The notes beneath the pieces were generated by a model that saw nothing but the letters and a program-made list of their open reading frames with translations, ran no database searches and had not been told where the DNA came from. 64,000 bases of DNA from Oscillospiraceae bacterium (lineage in GTDB: Bacteria > Bacillota > Clostridia > Oscillospirales > Acutalibacteraceae). The stretch covers positions 62,001 through 126,000 of the forward strand of contig SVOW01000001.1 in NCBI GenBank assembly GCA_015066175.1, given 5' to 3'. This document shows, in pieces, positions 32,716 to 40,517 of the stretch (the first letter of the stretch is position 1; each line of letters starts with the position of its first letter). The position numbers and the translations under genes are program-made.

Positions 32716-34074
32716 TTGACACGCGAAGAACGACACATTTATATGACAGAAACTCCTGTCAAAAAATTAATTCTTAAACTTGCCGTACCTACAATCATAA
32801 GTATGCTTGTTACATCGCTTTATAATATGGCAGATACATATTTTGTAAGCCATATTTCAACTGAGGCTTCTGCCGCGGTTGGTGTTACATACTCAATAAT
32901 GGCGATGATTCAGGCAATCGGATTTACGCTCGGAATGGGAAGCGGCACTTTTGTTTCACGTCTTCTCGGTATGAAAGAATACGATAAAGCTAAAAGAACA
33001 GTTTCAACTGCATTTTTTACGGCTTTTATTTTTGGTGTTTTGCTTTGTATAGGAATTTTTCCGTTTCTTGAAAAATTTGTAACATTACTCGGTGCAATAG
33101 AAAGTGTAAAGCCTTACGCAGTTGATTATGCGAAATATATACTTATCGGTGCACCTTTTATGGCATCATCATTTGTGCTTAACAATCAGTTAAGAGCGCA
33201 GGGAAATGCATTATACTCAATGATTGGCATTTCAACAGGCACGGTTATTAACATAATCTTAGACCCCATTATGATATACACTATGAAGATGGGAATTTCA
33301 GGTGCTGCACTTGCAACTATAATAAGCCAGTTTATCAGTTTCTGCTTACTACTTACATTCACAAATGTGAAAAAAACTTCCATCAGTGTTAAACTGAAAA
33401 ATTTCAGACCGACTTCGGAAATCTATAAAGAAATACTGCATTCGGGTCTCCCCTCTTTCTGCAGACAAGGGCTTGCAAGCGTTTCATCAATTGTGCTTAA
33501 CCTTGCTGCCGGTCCTTTTGGTGCAGCGGCAATTTCTGCATTATCAATAGTAAACAAGTATATGTTATTTATTCATGCAGGACTGATTGGTTTCTGTCAG
33601 GGTTTCCAACCTGTTTCCGGATTCAACTTCGGTGCCAAAAGATATGACAGAGTAAGAAGTGCCTTTAAATTCTGTCTGGTAGTTGCAATTATATTGCTTT
33701 CTACTTTGGGCATAATTTCTTTCTTTTTAGCACCGCAGATTATGGCATTTTTCAGAGAAAACGACAAACAAGTTATTGAAATCGGCGCACTTGCACTCAA
33801 GTTGCAAAGCCTTGCATTACCTTTGCAGGCTTGTGCAATGATGTCACAATTCTTATCACAATCCATTGGTTTCGGTGGACGTGCATCAATAGTAGCAATG
33901 GGCAGGCAGGGATTGTTTCTTATACCGTTGTATCTTGTTTTATCTCACTTTTTAGGTGTTCTGGGGTTACAGATGTCACAAGCCATTTCAGACAGTCTGA
34001 CTTTTATTGTTTCTATATTTGTAACAGCGAGCGTACTAAAAAAACTAAAAGAACTTGAAAGAACACAAACATAA
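32716..34074 (+). CDS. MATE family efflux transporter
   Basis: A 452-residue, 12-helix exporter. Typical motifs are PVKKLILKLAVPTIISMLV and LYNMADTYFVSHISTEASAAVGV in helix 1, LNNQLRAQGNALYSM, and in the second half GLPSFCRQGLASVSSIVLNLAAGPFG. It exports drugs or metabolites in exchange for Na+ or H+; the substrate is unknown. The start codon is TTG at 32716, directly after the phosphoesterase stop, with AAGAAGATG ahead. The downstream end is a shared bidirectional terminator (34075-34112). Co-transcription with a membrane phosphoesterase is unusual for this family. Confidence 0.94.
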   Translation: MTREERHIYMTETPVKKLILKLAVPTIISMLVTSLYNMADTYFVSHISTEASAAVGVTYSIMAMIQAIGFTLGMGSGTFVSRLLGMKEYDKAKRTVSTAFFTAFIFGVLLCIGIFPFLEKFVTLLGAIESVKPYAVDYAKYILIGAPFMASSFVLNNQLRAQGNALYSMIGISTGTVINIILDPIMIYTMKMGISGAALATIISQFISFCLLLTFTNVKKTSISVKLKNFRPTSEIYKEILHSGLPSFCRQGLASVSSIVLNLAAGPFGAAAISALSIVNKYMLFIHAGLIGFCQGFQPVSGFNFGAKRYDRVRSAFKFCLVVAIILLSTLGIISFFLAPQIMAFFRENDKQVIEIGALALKLQSLALPLQACAMMSQFLSQSIGFGGRASIVAMGRQGLFLIPLYLVLSHFLGVLGLQMSQAISDSLTFIVSIFVTASVLKKLKELERTQT

Positions 34075-34112
34075 AAAATTAAGTCCCACTTATTTCAGTG
34101 GGACTTAATTTT
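34075..34112. terminator. bidirectional terminator between convergent operons
   Basis: AAAATTAAGTCCCACT (34075-34090) pairs perfectly with 34097-34112 over a 6-nt loop, with a T run on each strand. It ends the MATE transcript and the dnaD-to-SIS transcript. Confidence 0.93.
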
Positions 34113-34733
34113 TTATTCAAATAACTTATTTTCAGTTTCAAGACAAAGATAATGATAAACAGGCAGATGAAGCTCCTGAATTTTATAAGTTTCTGTTTCA
34201 GGCACCTTAATTATACAATCTGCAAAGTCATCAAGAACACAATTTTTGCTACCTGTAAGACACAAAGTTTTTATACCAAACGCTTTGGCTGTTTTCACAG
34301 CATTCACAACATTTTTTGAATTACCGGAAGTCGAAATGCCAATGAGCAGATCTTCTTTTCTGCCACAAGCATACAGCAATTGAGCATAAACCATATCAGG
34401 GTTCACATCGTTGTTATAAGCTGTCATAACGCCACTCTGCGAACACAAAGAAAAAGCCGGTATACCTCTTTGGAGATTTTCAGCAAAAAGTTCTGATTCA
34501 TCGCCAAGAAGAGCGGAAAGCTTTTCTCTGTCTTCAGCAGGAATCTTTCTGGCAAGTGTAAAACTTTTCATCAATTCTCCTACTATATGTTCGCTGTCTG
34601 CACAACTACCGCCATTTCCGCAAACAAGAATTTTACCGCCGTTATAATATGTTTCACACATCATTTTAACAGCATTAATCATGCTTTCTTTGCAAACGGT
34701 TAATCCAGGATATCGTTCAAAAATATCATTCAT
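34113..34733 (-). CDS. SIS-domain phosphosugar isomerase, GmhA-like
   Basis: A 206-residue SIS protein: ILVCGNGGSCADSEHIVGELMKSF, then LLIGISTSGNSKNVVNAVK, then the closing QELHLPVYHYLCLETE. These match the sedoheptulose 7-phosphate isomerase (GmhA) group, whose catalytic Glu and His lie in EHIVGEL and ELHLPVYH. No other heptose genes are nearby, so a different sugar phosphate is possible. The ATG at 34733 has AGGA eight bases ahead; an ATG at 34742 is directly next to it and less likely. It is the last gene of the leftward run from dnaD. A fairly long insertion (residues 55-90) is present compared with E. coli GmhA. Confidence 0.88.
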   Translation of the reverse strand: MNDIFERYPGLTVCKESMINAVKMMCETYYNGGKILVCGNGGSCADSEHIVGELMKSFTLARKIPAEDREKLSALLGDESELFAENLQRGIPAFSLCSQSGVMTAYNNDVNPDMVYAQLLYACGRKEDLLIGISTSGNSKNVVNAVKTAKAFGIKTLCLTGSKNCVLDDFADCIIKVPETETYKIQELHLPVYHYLCLETENKLFE

Positions 34734-34753
34734 AATTGTCATCCTAACTTATA

Positions 34754-35668
34754 TTAAAATCCACCGCCAACAGTAACTTTGTAGTCAATTACAGCACCAG
34801 CATTATTAACAAGAAGATTTTCAATATATAAATTATTTATAGCAGGTGCAACAACATAAGACCATGTACCTTTTTCGATAACACCATTATTATTTATCTT
34901 TACTTTAAGAATAGCATTTGAGTAAGTAATTTTGATATCTGCATCTTCATAAGCTACATCAAAAAGAGGGAACTGTGCTGCAACCTCAGCCACACCATCA
35001 ACAACAGTGATAGCATGACCTACTGAGCCACTGAATTTGTTACCGTAAGCATCATCAACCTGGTCATACATAACCATTTCAATAACGGTATAGTTACCTT
35101 CTTTATACGCATTAGCCTGCTTGCAGTCAGATACAGAAAGGTCTTTATAACCGCCTGTGATTCCATCAAATTCAATTGAATTCTTTTCCATTACAGCAAT
35201 AATAGTATCTTCAGCGAAATCTAAAAACTTTCCGATACCGCCGTCTGCAGTAAGAGTATCATCTCTCATAAACATATACTGAGTCGAAGTAGCATCTGTT
35301 GATTTGTTACAAGCGGTTTTGTAAAAATCAATAATTTCATCTTTTCTCCATTCAGAAGGATCAAGTTTTTTGTAATCTCTTTTTTCTGTTGCAGTTTCTT
35401 CCGGTTCTGTAACAAGAATAAGAGTTGTATATTCAACTATATCAGTAACCAATTCACTTACAATTTCAGTCTCGCCTTCTTCATTTGTAACAACCTCAGT
35501 AACAATTTCTGATACAATTTCTGTAACAAGTTGTGATTCGTAAACATCAGGTGCAGTTGTCTCAACAACCGGACCGGTTACTTCTTCATTGTTGTTTTTT
35601 TTATTGCTGCAAGAAACAAAAACAAAAACGCAAGCAATAGCTAACAAAATTGCAATTATCTTTTTCAT
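34754..35668 (-). CDS. putative lipoprotein with acidic Thr/Val repeats
   Basis: A 304-residue exported protein. The signal peptide ends in lipobox VFVSC, C20. After a short asparagine-rich linker comes a repetitive stretch (about residues 45-90) built from TEIVSE / TEVVT / ELVTDIVE units. A folded region of about 200 residues follows, without recognisable motif apart from the central DVAYEDADIKITYSNAILKVKINNNG. I do not know its function. The repeats look like a flexible stalk. It lies between the XRE regulator and SIS genes with spacings of 24 and 20 nt, so it is part of the same transcript. A weak AAGTGGTG precedes the ATG. Confidence 0.75.
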   Translation of the reverse strand: MKKIIAILLAIACVFVFVSCSNKKNNNEEVTGPVVETTAPDVYESQLVTEIVSEIVTEVVTNEEGETEIVSELVTDIVEYTTLILVTEPEETATEKRDYKKLDPSEWRKDEIIDFYKTACNKSTDATSTQYMFMRDDTLTADGGIGKFLDFAEDTIIAVMEKNSIEFDGITGGYKDLSVSDCKQANAYKEGNYTVIEMVMYDQVDDAYGNKFSGSVGHAITVVDGVAEVAAQFPLFDVAYEDADIKITYSNAILKVKINNNGVIEKGTWSYVVAPAINNLYIENLLVNNAGAVIDYKVTVGGGF

Positions 35669-35692
35669 CAATAACACCACTTAACATTAAAA

Positions 35693-36097
35693 TTACTCTT
35701 TATTTTCAAAATTTTTAAGAACAAATTCAAGATATTCATTTTTTACTTCTTCCAGAAAGTCTGCTCTTTTTTTTCCTTCAAGAGTTCTCAGATATCTTAT
35801 AAGAAGTTTTTCATCACTTGTTAAACCTGACAGTTCTTTATCAGGTTTCGGAAGTTCATATTCAACTGTAGGTGCATTAAGCGTCAGCAAAGTATGACTT
35901 TTAGGCTCTTCAGAATAGTTTTTCAAAGAAAGCTCATAGAACTTTGCAATCTTCTCCATAACATCATACTTCGGTACTGTTTTTGAATTTTCATAAGAAT
36001 TGTACGTTGTTCTTTTTATACCGATAGCTGCGGCAACATCTTTTTGAGTTAAACCTAATTCTTCACGAAGCTGCTTGAGTGCGTCACCTAAATTCAT
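35693..36097 (-). CDS. XRE-family helix-turn-helix regulator
   Basis: A 134-residue protein. The N-terminal helix-turn-helix spans residues 4-58 (LKQLREELGLTQKDVAAAIG, then IKRTTYNSYENSKTVPKYDVMEKIAKFY), the Cro/CI-like fold found in phage repressors and stress regulators. The C-terminal 70 residues, with DEKLLIRYLRTLEGKKRADFLEEV, may dimerise. The target is unknown. The start overlaps the membrane-protein gene by 4 nt, so it is translated together with it. No divergent gene or palindrome sits near it, which leaves self-regulation of the operon as only a guess. Confidence 0.9.
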   Translation of the reverse strand: MNLGDALKQLREELGLTQKDVAAAIGIKRTTYNSYENSKTVPKYDVMEKIAKFYELSLKNYSEEPKSHTLLTLNAPTVEYELPKPDKELSGLTSDEKLLIRYLRTLEGKKRADFLEEVKNEYLEFVLKNFENKE

Positions 36098-36738
36098 TTC
36101 TTACCCTTCTTCCTTTTAAACTTGCCGTTTTTTGAGAAAGCAAGGATGAACATTGATACCAAAGCACCTATAGTTCCGTTAATCAGATCCCACATTGTAT
36201 CTACAAGACCAACTTCTGAAAAAATTTCAGAACGTTGCATGTTCATTGCATATACTCTGTCCATCGTGAATTCATAGAATTCCCAAGCTATAATAATACC
36301 GAAAGCACCCATCAACGAAAACATCGCCTGCATTGCAGGGCCTGTTTCTCTGTTTTTACCATTAATAAGAGGTATAAGTTCAAACATAAAGCTCTGTGAA
36401 AGAACACCTGAAAACATATGGAGAATTATATCCATATATTCAAAATCAGTATGAAGATTGAGAGATGTTCCGACTACACAACCAACACAAATAAAAATAT
36501 TCAGTTCAGTCTGCAGATAATACGGAACTTTAGTTATAAAAGATTTTCCGCCCCACATCTGAAACATATCCCACAAATGTGTAAAAGCTATTGCAAAAAG
36601 TGACTGCAAAAACTGCGTTGTATTGCCAAGCAGAAATTCTACTATACCCCAAACCAAAAGTGCAACCCTGCAAAACATCCAGATATAAGTATGTAACCGC
36701 GGTTTCTGCGGTATTGAGTTACTGTTTCTTATAGACAT
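36094..36738 (-). CDS. integral membrane protein, YjdF/DUF2238-like
   Basis: A 214-residue protein with about six membrane segments (CRVALLVWGIVEFLLG, LNIFICVGCVVGTSL, AMFSLMGAFGIIIAWEFYEF and others) and a very basic C-terminus (KNGKFKRKKGKK). The phrases WEFYEFTMDRV and VDTMWDLINGTIGALVSMF resemble the conserved end of the YjdF/DUF2238 family. The function is not known. It follows dnaC by 6 nt and overlaps the XRE gene by 4 nt, so all three are coupled. A start slightly downstream is possible, as the first 15 residues are polar. Confidence 0.72.
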   Translation of the reverse strand: MSIRNSNSIPQKPRLHTYIWMFCRVALLVWGIVEFLLGNTTQFLQSLFAIAFTHLWDMFQMWGGKSFITKVPYYLQTELNIFICVGCVVGTSLNLHTDFEYMDIILHMFSGVLSQSFMFELIPLINGKNRETGPAMQAMFSLMGAFGIIIAWEFYEFTMDRVYAMNMQRSEIFSEVGLVDTMWDLINGTIGALVSMFILAFSKNGKFKRKKGKK

Positions 36739-36744
36739 TTCAAT

Positions 36745-37728
36745 TTATCCTTTACTGTTTCTTTTTTGAACTCTAATATCCTTACCGACAAATTCCATGA
36801 GAATATAGTTTCCGAGTATTCTCGAAGCGATTCTTTGAGAATACTTTTCTTCAATCTCATACATAGTCATATTTGTACTGATTATCGTAGGTTTAGACAT
36901 CATCAACCTTGTATTAATGATATTATATACTGCTGAAATTGTAAATTGAGTTGAAAATTCAGCACCTAAATCATCAATTATAAGCAAATCACATTCCTGC
37001 ATTGCTTGTTCTGCACCGGCAGTGCTTCTGCCAAATTTTTCACTTTCAAGGTTGGAAAGCAAATTCTGTGCAGAGCCATAAACCACAGAAAAACCTTTTT
37101 TAGCTGCCTGCCCTGCAATAGCAAGCGACAAATGAGTTTTACCTAATCCTGTTTCACCAGTCATAAGCAAATTATCAGATTTAGGATTAAAATCATCGGC
37201 ATAATTAACGCAATATTCAAAAAAGTTTTTCATTCTTCTGCGTGGACTAACGCCATCTTCGTTAACTTCATCAGGATAATACTCAAGCGAAAACTTATCA
37301 AAACGATATTTTTCAAGAGGTACTTTGTCACACAATGAATTATATGTTAACTGTTTCATTACATTTTTCAAGCAGGTGCACATTTTTCCTTCAACAAAAC
37401 CACTATCATTACACAATGTGCAAAAATACTGTTCTTTCAAGTAATCTTCAGACAATCCTGCTTTTTTCAAGGTATCTGCAATTACCTGCTGTGCCTGCAG
37501 ATTTTTCTTTGCAATTTCTGCAACAAAGTCTTGGGCATTGCCACCAAGTGCTATTGCTTTAACACATTCACAAGCTGTGTCTGCCATAATTTTATAAGAC
37601 TGTGCAATTTCAGGGAAACGACGTTTGCACTCTTCGCGTCTTTCAAAAGCTTTTATCTGCACTTCGTCGTGTCTTTTGTCAATCTCAGCTTTAGCGCGCA
37701 AATAAATATCTCTACTGACCGACATCAA
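36745..37728 (-). CDS. dnaC: DnaC/DnaI-like helicase loader ATPase
   Basis: A 327-residue AAA+ protein. An N-terminal helical part precedes a zinc-binding segment, CTLCNDSGFVEGKMCTC. The ATPase domain follows: Walker A MTGETGLGKTHLSLAI, Walker B DLLIIDDLGAEF, sensor-1 PTIISTNMT and an arginine finger in SQRIASRIL. It loads the replicative helicase DnaB/DnaC at origins and restart sites. The start overlaps the dnaD-like gene by 4 nt. The pairing of a DnaD-domain protein with a helicase loader is the standard Firmicute primosome arrangement (DnaB/DnaD-DnaI). Confidence 0.94.
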   Translation of the reverse strand: MMSVSRDIYLRAKAEIDKRHDEVQIKAFERREECKRRFPEIAQSYKIMADTACECVKAIALGGNAQDFVAEIAKKNLQAQQVIADTLKKAGLSEDYLKEQYFCTLCNDSGFVEGKMCTCLKNVMKQLTYNSLCDKVPLEKYRFDKFSLEYYPDEVNEDGVSPRRRMKNFFEYCVNYADDFNPKSDNLLMTGETGLGKTHLSLAIAGQAAKKGFSVVYGSAQNLLSNLESEKFGRSTAGAEQAMQECDLLIIDDLGAEFSTQFTISAVYNIINTRLMMSKPTIISTNMTMYEIEEKYSQRIASRILGNYILMEFVGKDIRVQKRNSKG

Positions 37729-38753
37729 TCGTCATCCCCTTTCTTTTTATATACAAGTTCAGTCTGATTATTTGCTTTTAAAATTTCATCAATGTCATAT
37801 GATGACTTTTTCTTATGTACTTTTTCTGGTTTCAAAATAGGGTTAGCAACAAAATTTTGTCTTTCCTTTTTCGCTTTATCTACGTCATCAATTGTTTTTA
37901 TTCCGTCTTTGAACCAATTATTAAGAACTTTATCCATATAAGGGAAACTGATTTTCTGAATGTTATTTGCTGATTCTTCATATGCAAGATAAATCATATC
38001 TATTGAGAAACCATAATGATTTTTCCACTGATTAAGATATTTCATTTGTGCAGAAGTAGGACGTGGATTGGAAATACCTGTTTTCACACGTAAATCGTTC
38101 CACAATCCATCAACTGATTTAAGTTCATTTATCATTTCATCGGCTTTTTCGAGAGTATCAATTTCTTTTTCGCTCCAATCCTTGCCGATTTTAGAAATAT
38201 ATGCAGTAGATGTTTTACCTACTGAAGCACAGTACTCAAGTATAGTTACAATAACTTCAACGGGCAGACCATAAGAATCATGCATCATAAGTAATACAGA
38301 CTGACCATCATATCCGATTGTTTTGCCAAGCCTTGATTGAGCTTCGTTAAAAAGGAATCGAATTTCTTCACTTTCAACGCCTCTGGCTGCAACCTGTTCA
38401 GCAGTCGGTTTGATTGGTTCAATTTCAGGAAGAATTTTTGCAGTATGTGTAACTTTTTCAGGCTCGTTTTTAATAATTTCAGGTTCAGGTTTAACACTCG
38501 CATGCTGAATATTATCACTTTTAACAAGTATACCTGTTTCTGTCCAGAAAGTAAGTGCATCAGCACAATCTGCAACAGATACACCTATATCTTTGGACAG
38601 TTCTTCAATACTTTTTTCATCAGCGGAATGTCTCATAAACCAAAGCAAAACTTTTATCTGAACTGAACCTGCAAGACGAAGGTATTTATCGACAACTTCT
38701 GCCGGCACTACAAATGATGTATTCCATTTTACGGGATTTATTATGTATTCCAC
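37725..38753 (-). CDS. DnaD-domain replication initiation protein
   Basis: A 342-residue primosomal protein. The N-terminal part (residues about 10-75, KYLRLAGSVQIKVLLWFMRHS) looks like the winged-helix DDBH1 domain. A linker leads to two DDBH2 domains: EEIRFLFNEAQSRLGKTIGY and LPVEVIVTILEYCASVGKT, then the second with KYLNQWKNHYGFSIDMIYLAYEES and YMDKVLNNWFKDGIKT. This matches DnaD/DnaB of Bacillus, which remodel DNA for helicase loading. AGGAGG precedes the ATG at 38753 and a promoter lies at 38787-38815. The first gene of a leftward six-gene run that ends at 34113. Confidence 0.92.
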   Translation of the reverse strand: MEYIINPVKWNTSFVVPAEVVDKYLRLAGSVQIKVLLWFMRHSADEKSIEELSKDIGVSVADCADALTFWTETGILVKSDNIQHASVKPEPEIIKNEPEKVTHTAKILPEIEPIKPTAEQVAARGVESEEIRFLFNEAQSRLGKTIGYDGQSVLLMMHDSYGLPVEVIVTILEYCASVGKTSTAYISKIGKDWSEKEIDTLEKADEMINELKSVDGLWNDLRVKTGISNPRPTSAQMKYLNQWKNHYGFSIDMIYLAYEESANNIQKISFPYMDKVLNNWFKDGIKTIDDVDKAKKERQNFVANPILKPEKVHKKKSSYDIDEILKANNQTELVYKKKGDDD

Positions 38754-38786
38754 AGAAAATACCTCCTATCTGCGTAGTTAAAATAT

Positions 38787-38815
38787 ATTATACACGAAAT
38801 TTGTCAATCTTGCAA
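38787..38815 (-). promoter_or_regulatory. promoter of the dnaD-dnaC operon
   Basis: Minus-strand TTGCAA (38810-38815), 17 bases and a perfect TATAAT (38787-38792), 34 nt upstream of the DnaD-like start. A TTGACA also occurs at 38802-38807 but is nine bases from the -10, too close to act as its -35. Confidence 0.72.
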
Positions 38816-38838
38816 CTTATTATTTGAAAATATATAAA

Positions 38839-38866
38839 AAAACAGGCACAAATTTATGCCTGTTTT
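38839..38866 (-). terminator. terminator after the ROK kinase gene
   Basis: AAAACAGGCA (38839-38848) pairs with TGCCTGTTTT (38857-38866) around an 8-nt loop, followed on the minus strand by a T-rich run. It ends the nanE-kinase transcript 9 nt after the stop. Confidence 0.88.
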
Positions 38867-38875
38867 TCATAAAAT

Positions 38876-39757
38876 TTACATTAAACTTGCTTTGTATGCA
38901 ACGCCGAGCATTCCTGCTGTATTTCCAAGGTCAGAATTTACAATTTTTACATTTCTGAAACTCTGCATAAGTTTATTCTGAATTCTGTCGTTGATTTCAT
39001 TTACAATGAAATCTTCATTCATAATTCCTCCGCCAAGAACTATCAGCGATGGATTGAATGTATAAACTATACTGGTAAGCCCGATAACAATTTCATCAAT
39101 CCATTGATCGATTTTATTTCTGATAACCGGATTTGAGAAATTTTCTTCACTAAAAATTTTCACACCATCAAGCTCTTCATCAGAAACTTCATTCACACTT
39201 CTTACAAGAGCGCTCGCCGAAGCATAACATTCATAACAACCGTTACCACCACAAGTACAATTCTTTCCATTGGCGTGAGTAATGATATGTCCAAGTTCAC
39301 CTGCTGAGCAAAGAGAACCTTTATATAAATCACCATTAAGCCATATGGCACCACCTATACCAGTGCCATAAGTAAGTGAAATAAATTCGTTATATCCTTT
39401 TGCTTTGCCGAAATATGCTTCGCCAAGAGCAGCAGAGTTCACATCATTTTCAACATAAGTCAGAACTGAAGTTGCACTTTCAACCATTTCTTTGATTTTC
39501 ATGCCTGTGTATCCCGGAATTGTATCAGTTGCATAAACTATAGTACCTGTCGTGCTGTCAACTTGACCTGCAGTTGAAATCGCAACTCTTTCAACATCTT
39601 TATGCGCTTTCACAATTTCAATAACTTTTTCAATGAGTTTTCTTCCGCCTTGTTTTGCATCTGTGGGAAATTTTGTCGATTGAGAAAGTCTGAATTTCTC
39701 GTCACACAAAGCATACTTAATAAATGTACCGCCAATATCAAAAGTGATAATTTTCAT
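38876..39757 (-). CDS. ROK family sugar kinase (likely N-acetylmannosamine kinase)
   Basis: A 293-residue ROK kinase. The phosphate loop is DIGGTFIKYALCDE, the substrate loop YGTGIGGAIWLNG, and the zinc motif is ITHANGKNCTCGGNGCYECYAS (split here as H...CTCGGNGC...C). Its start overlaps the NanE gene stop by one base, which strongly suggests N-acetylmannosamine as the sugar, phosphorylated to the 6-phosphate that NanE epimerises. Glucose is the alternative substrate of this family. A length of about 290 residues is normal. The operon ends at the terminator at 38839-38866. Confidence 0.88.
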   Translation of the reverse strand: MKIITFDIGGTFIKYALCDEKFRLSQSTKFPTDAKQGGRKLIEKVIEIVKAHKDVERVAISTAGQVDSTTGTIVYATDTIPGYTGMKIKEMVESATSVLTYVENDVNSAALGEAYFGKAKGYNEFISLTYGTGIGGAIWLNGDLYKGSLCSAGELGHIITHANGKNCTCGGNGCYECYASASALVRSVNEVSDEELDGVKIFSEENFSNPVIRNKIDQWIDEIVIGLTSIVYTFNPSLIVLGGGIMNEDFIVNEINDRIQNKLMQSFRNVKIVNSDLGNTAGMLGVAYKASLM

Positions 39758-40449
39758 TAATCTTCACCCAAAGCCTTAACAAAGCGTTTTGTAATATCCA
39801 TCGGTCTTGTAATCGCAGTTCCGCAAACTGCACTGAATGCACCTGCTTTATATACATCTTTAAGGTCCTGCGGAACCCAAATACCACCTTCAGCAATTAC
39901 GGGAACATCAAGTTCTTCAACATATCTTTCGATAAGTTCAACATCAGGAATTTTTCTACCTTTTGTATATGGAGTGTAACCTGCCATTGTTGTACCTACA
40001 AGGTCAATACCCAATTCAGCAGCAAGTTTACCCTCTTCAAAGCAAGAAGTATCTGCCATAAAAAGTTGATCGGGATATTTGGCTCTTACTTCTTTGAAGA
40101 ATTTTTCAAAAGTAATGCCATTTGGTCTTAATCTGTTAGTTGCATCAACTGCAATAATTTCACAGCCAACTTCAACAAGAGCATCTACTTCGTCCATTGT
40201 GGGGGTAATGTAAACATCAGAATCATCATAATCCTTTTTTATGATGCCAATAACAGGCAAATCAACCTTTTCTTTGATTGCTTTTATATCAACAACAGTG
40301 TTAGCTCTTATACCTACTGCACCGCCAAGATACGCTGCCCAGGCCATTTTTGACATAATATAGCTATCATAAAGAGGTTCTGTGGGAAGAGCCTGACAAG
40401 AAACAATAAGTCCACCTTTAATCTGTTCAAGAATTTCTTTATTTGTCAT
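39757..40449 (-). CDS. nanE: N-acetylmannosamine-6-phosphate 2-epimerase NanE
   Basis: A 230-residue TIM barrel that converts N-acetylmannosamine 6-phosphate to N-acetylglucosamine 6-phosphate in sialic acid breakdown. Typical stretches: IKGGLIVSCQALPTEPLYDS, GIIKKDYDDSDVYITPT, FMADTSCFEEGKLAAELG, GTTMAGYTPYTKG and VIAEGGIWVPQDLKDVYKAGA. The conserved lysine of the KKDY motif and the two glutamates are visible. The ATG at 40449 follows AGGTGA at a six-base distance; a GTG three codons upstream is less likely. No promoter is seen in the 68-nt gap after tsf, so it may be made by readthrough from rpsB-tsf or from within tsf. Confidence 0.94.
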   Translation of the reverse strand: MTNKEILEQIKGGLIVSCQALPTEPLYDSYIMSKMAWAAYLGGAVGIRANTVVDIKAIKEKVDLPVIGIIKKDYDDSDVYITPTMDEVDALVEVGCEIIAVDATNRLRPNGITFEKFFKEVRAKYPDQLFMADTSCFEEGKLAAELGIDLVGTTMAGYTPYTKGRKIPDVELIERYVEELDVPVIAEGGIWVPQDLKDVYKAGAFSAVCGTAITRPMDITKRFVKALGED

Positions 40450-40470
40450 AATAATCACCTAACATTTAAA

Positions 40471-40500
40471 ATAAAACCCCCGACAAAGCCGAGGGTTTAT
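40471..40500 (-). terminator. terminator of the rpsB-tsf operon
   Basis: On the minus strand ATAAACCCTCGG pairs with CGGGGGTTTTAT (40471-40482 with 40490-40500, one G-U), followed by TTTTAAA. It lies 18 nt past the tsf stop. Confidence 0.78.
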
Positions 40501-40517
40501 ATTCTGATAAATACTAA

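Noticed and set aside
38802..38807. TTGACA as -35 of the dnaD promoter
   Set aside because: It is only nine bases from the TATAAT; TTGCAA at 38810-38815 has the correct 17-base spacing.
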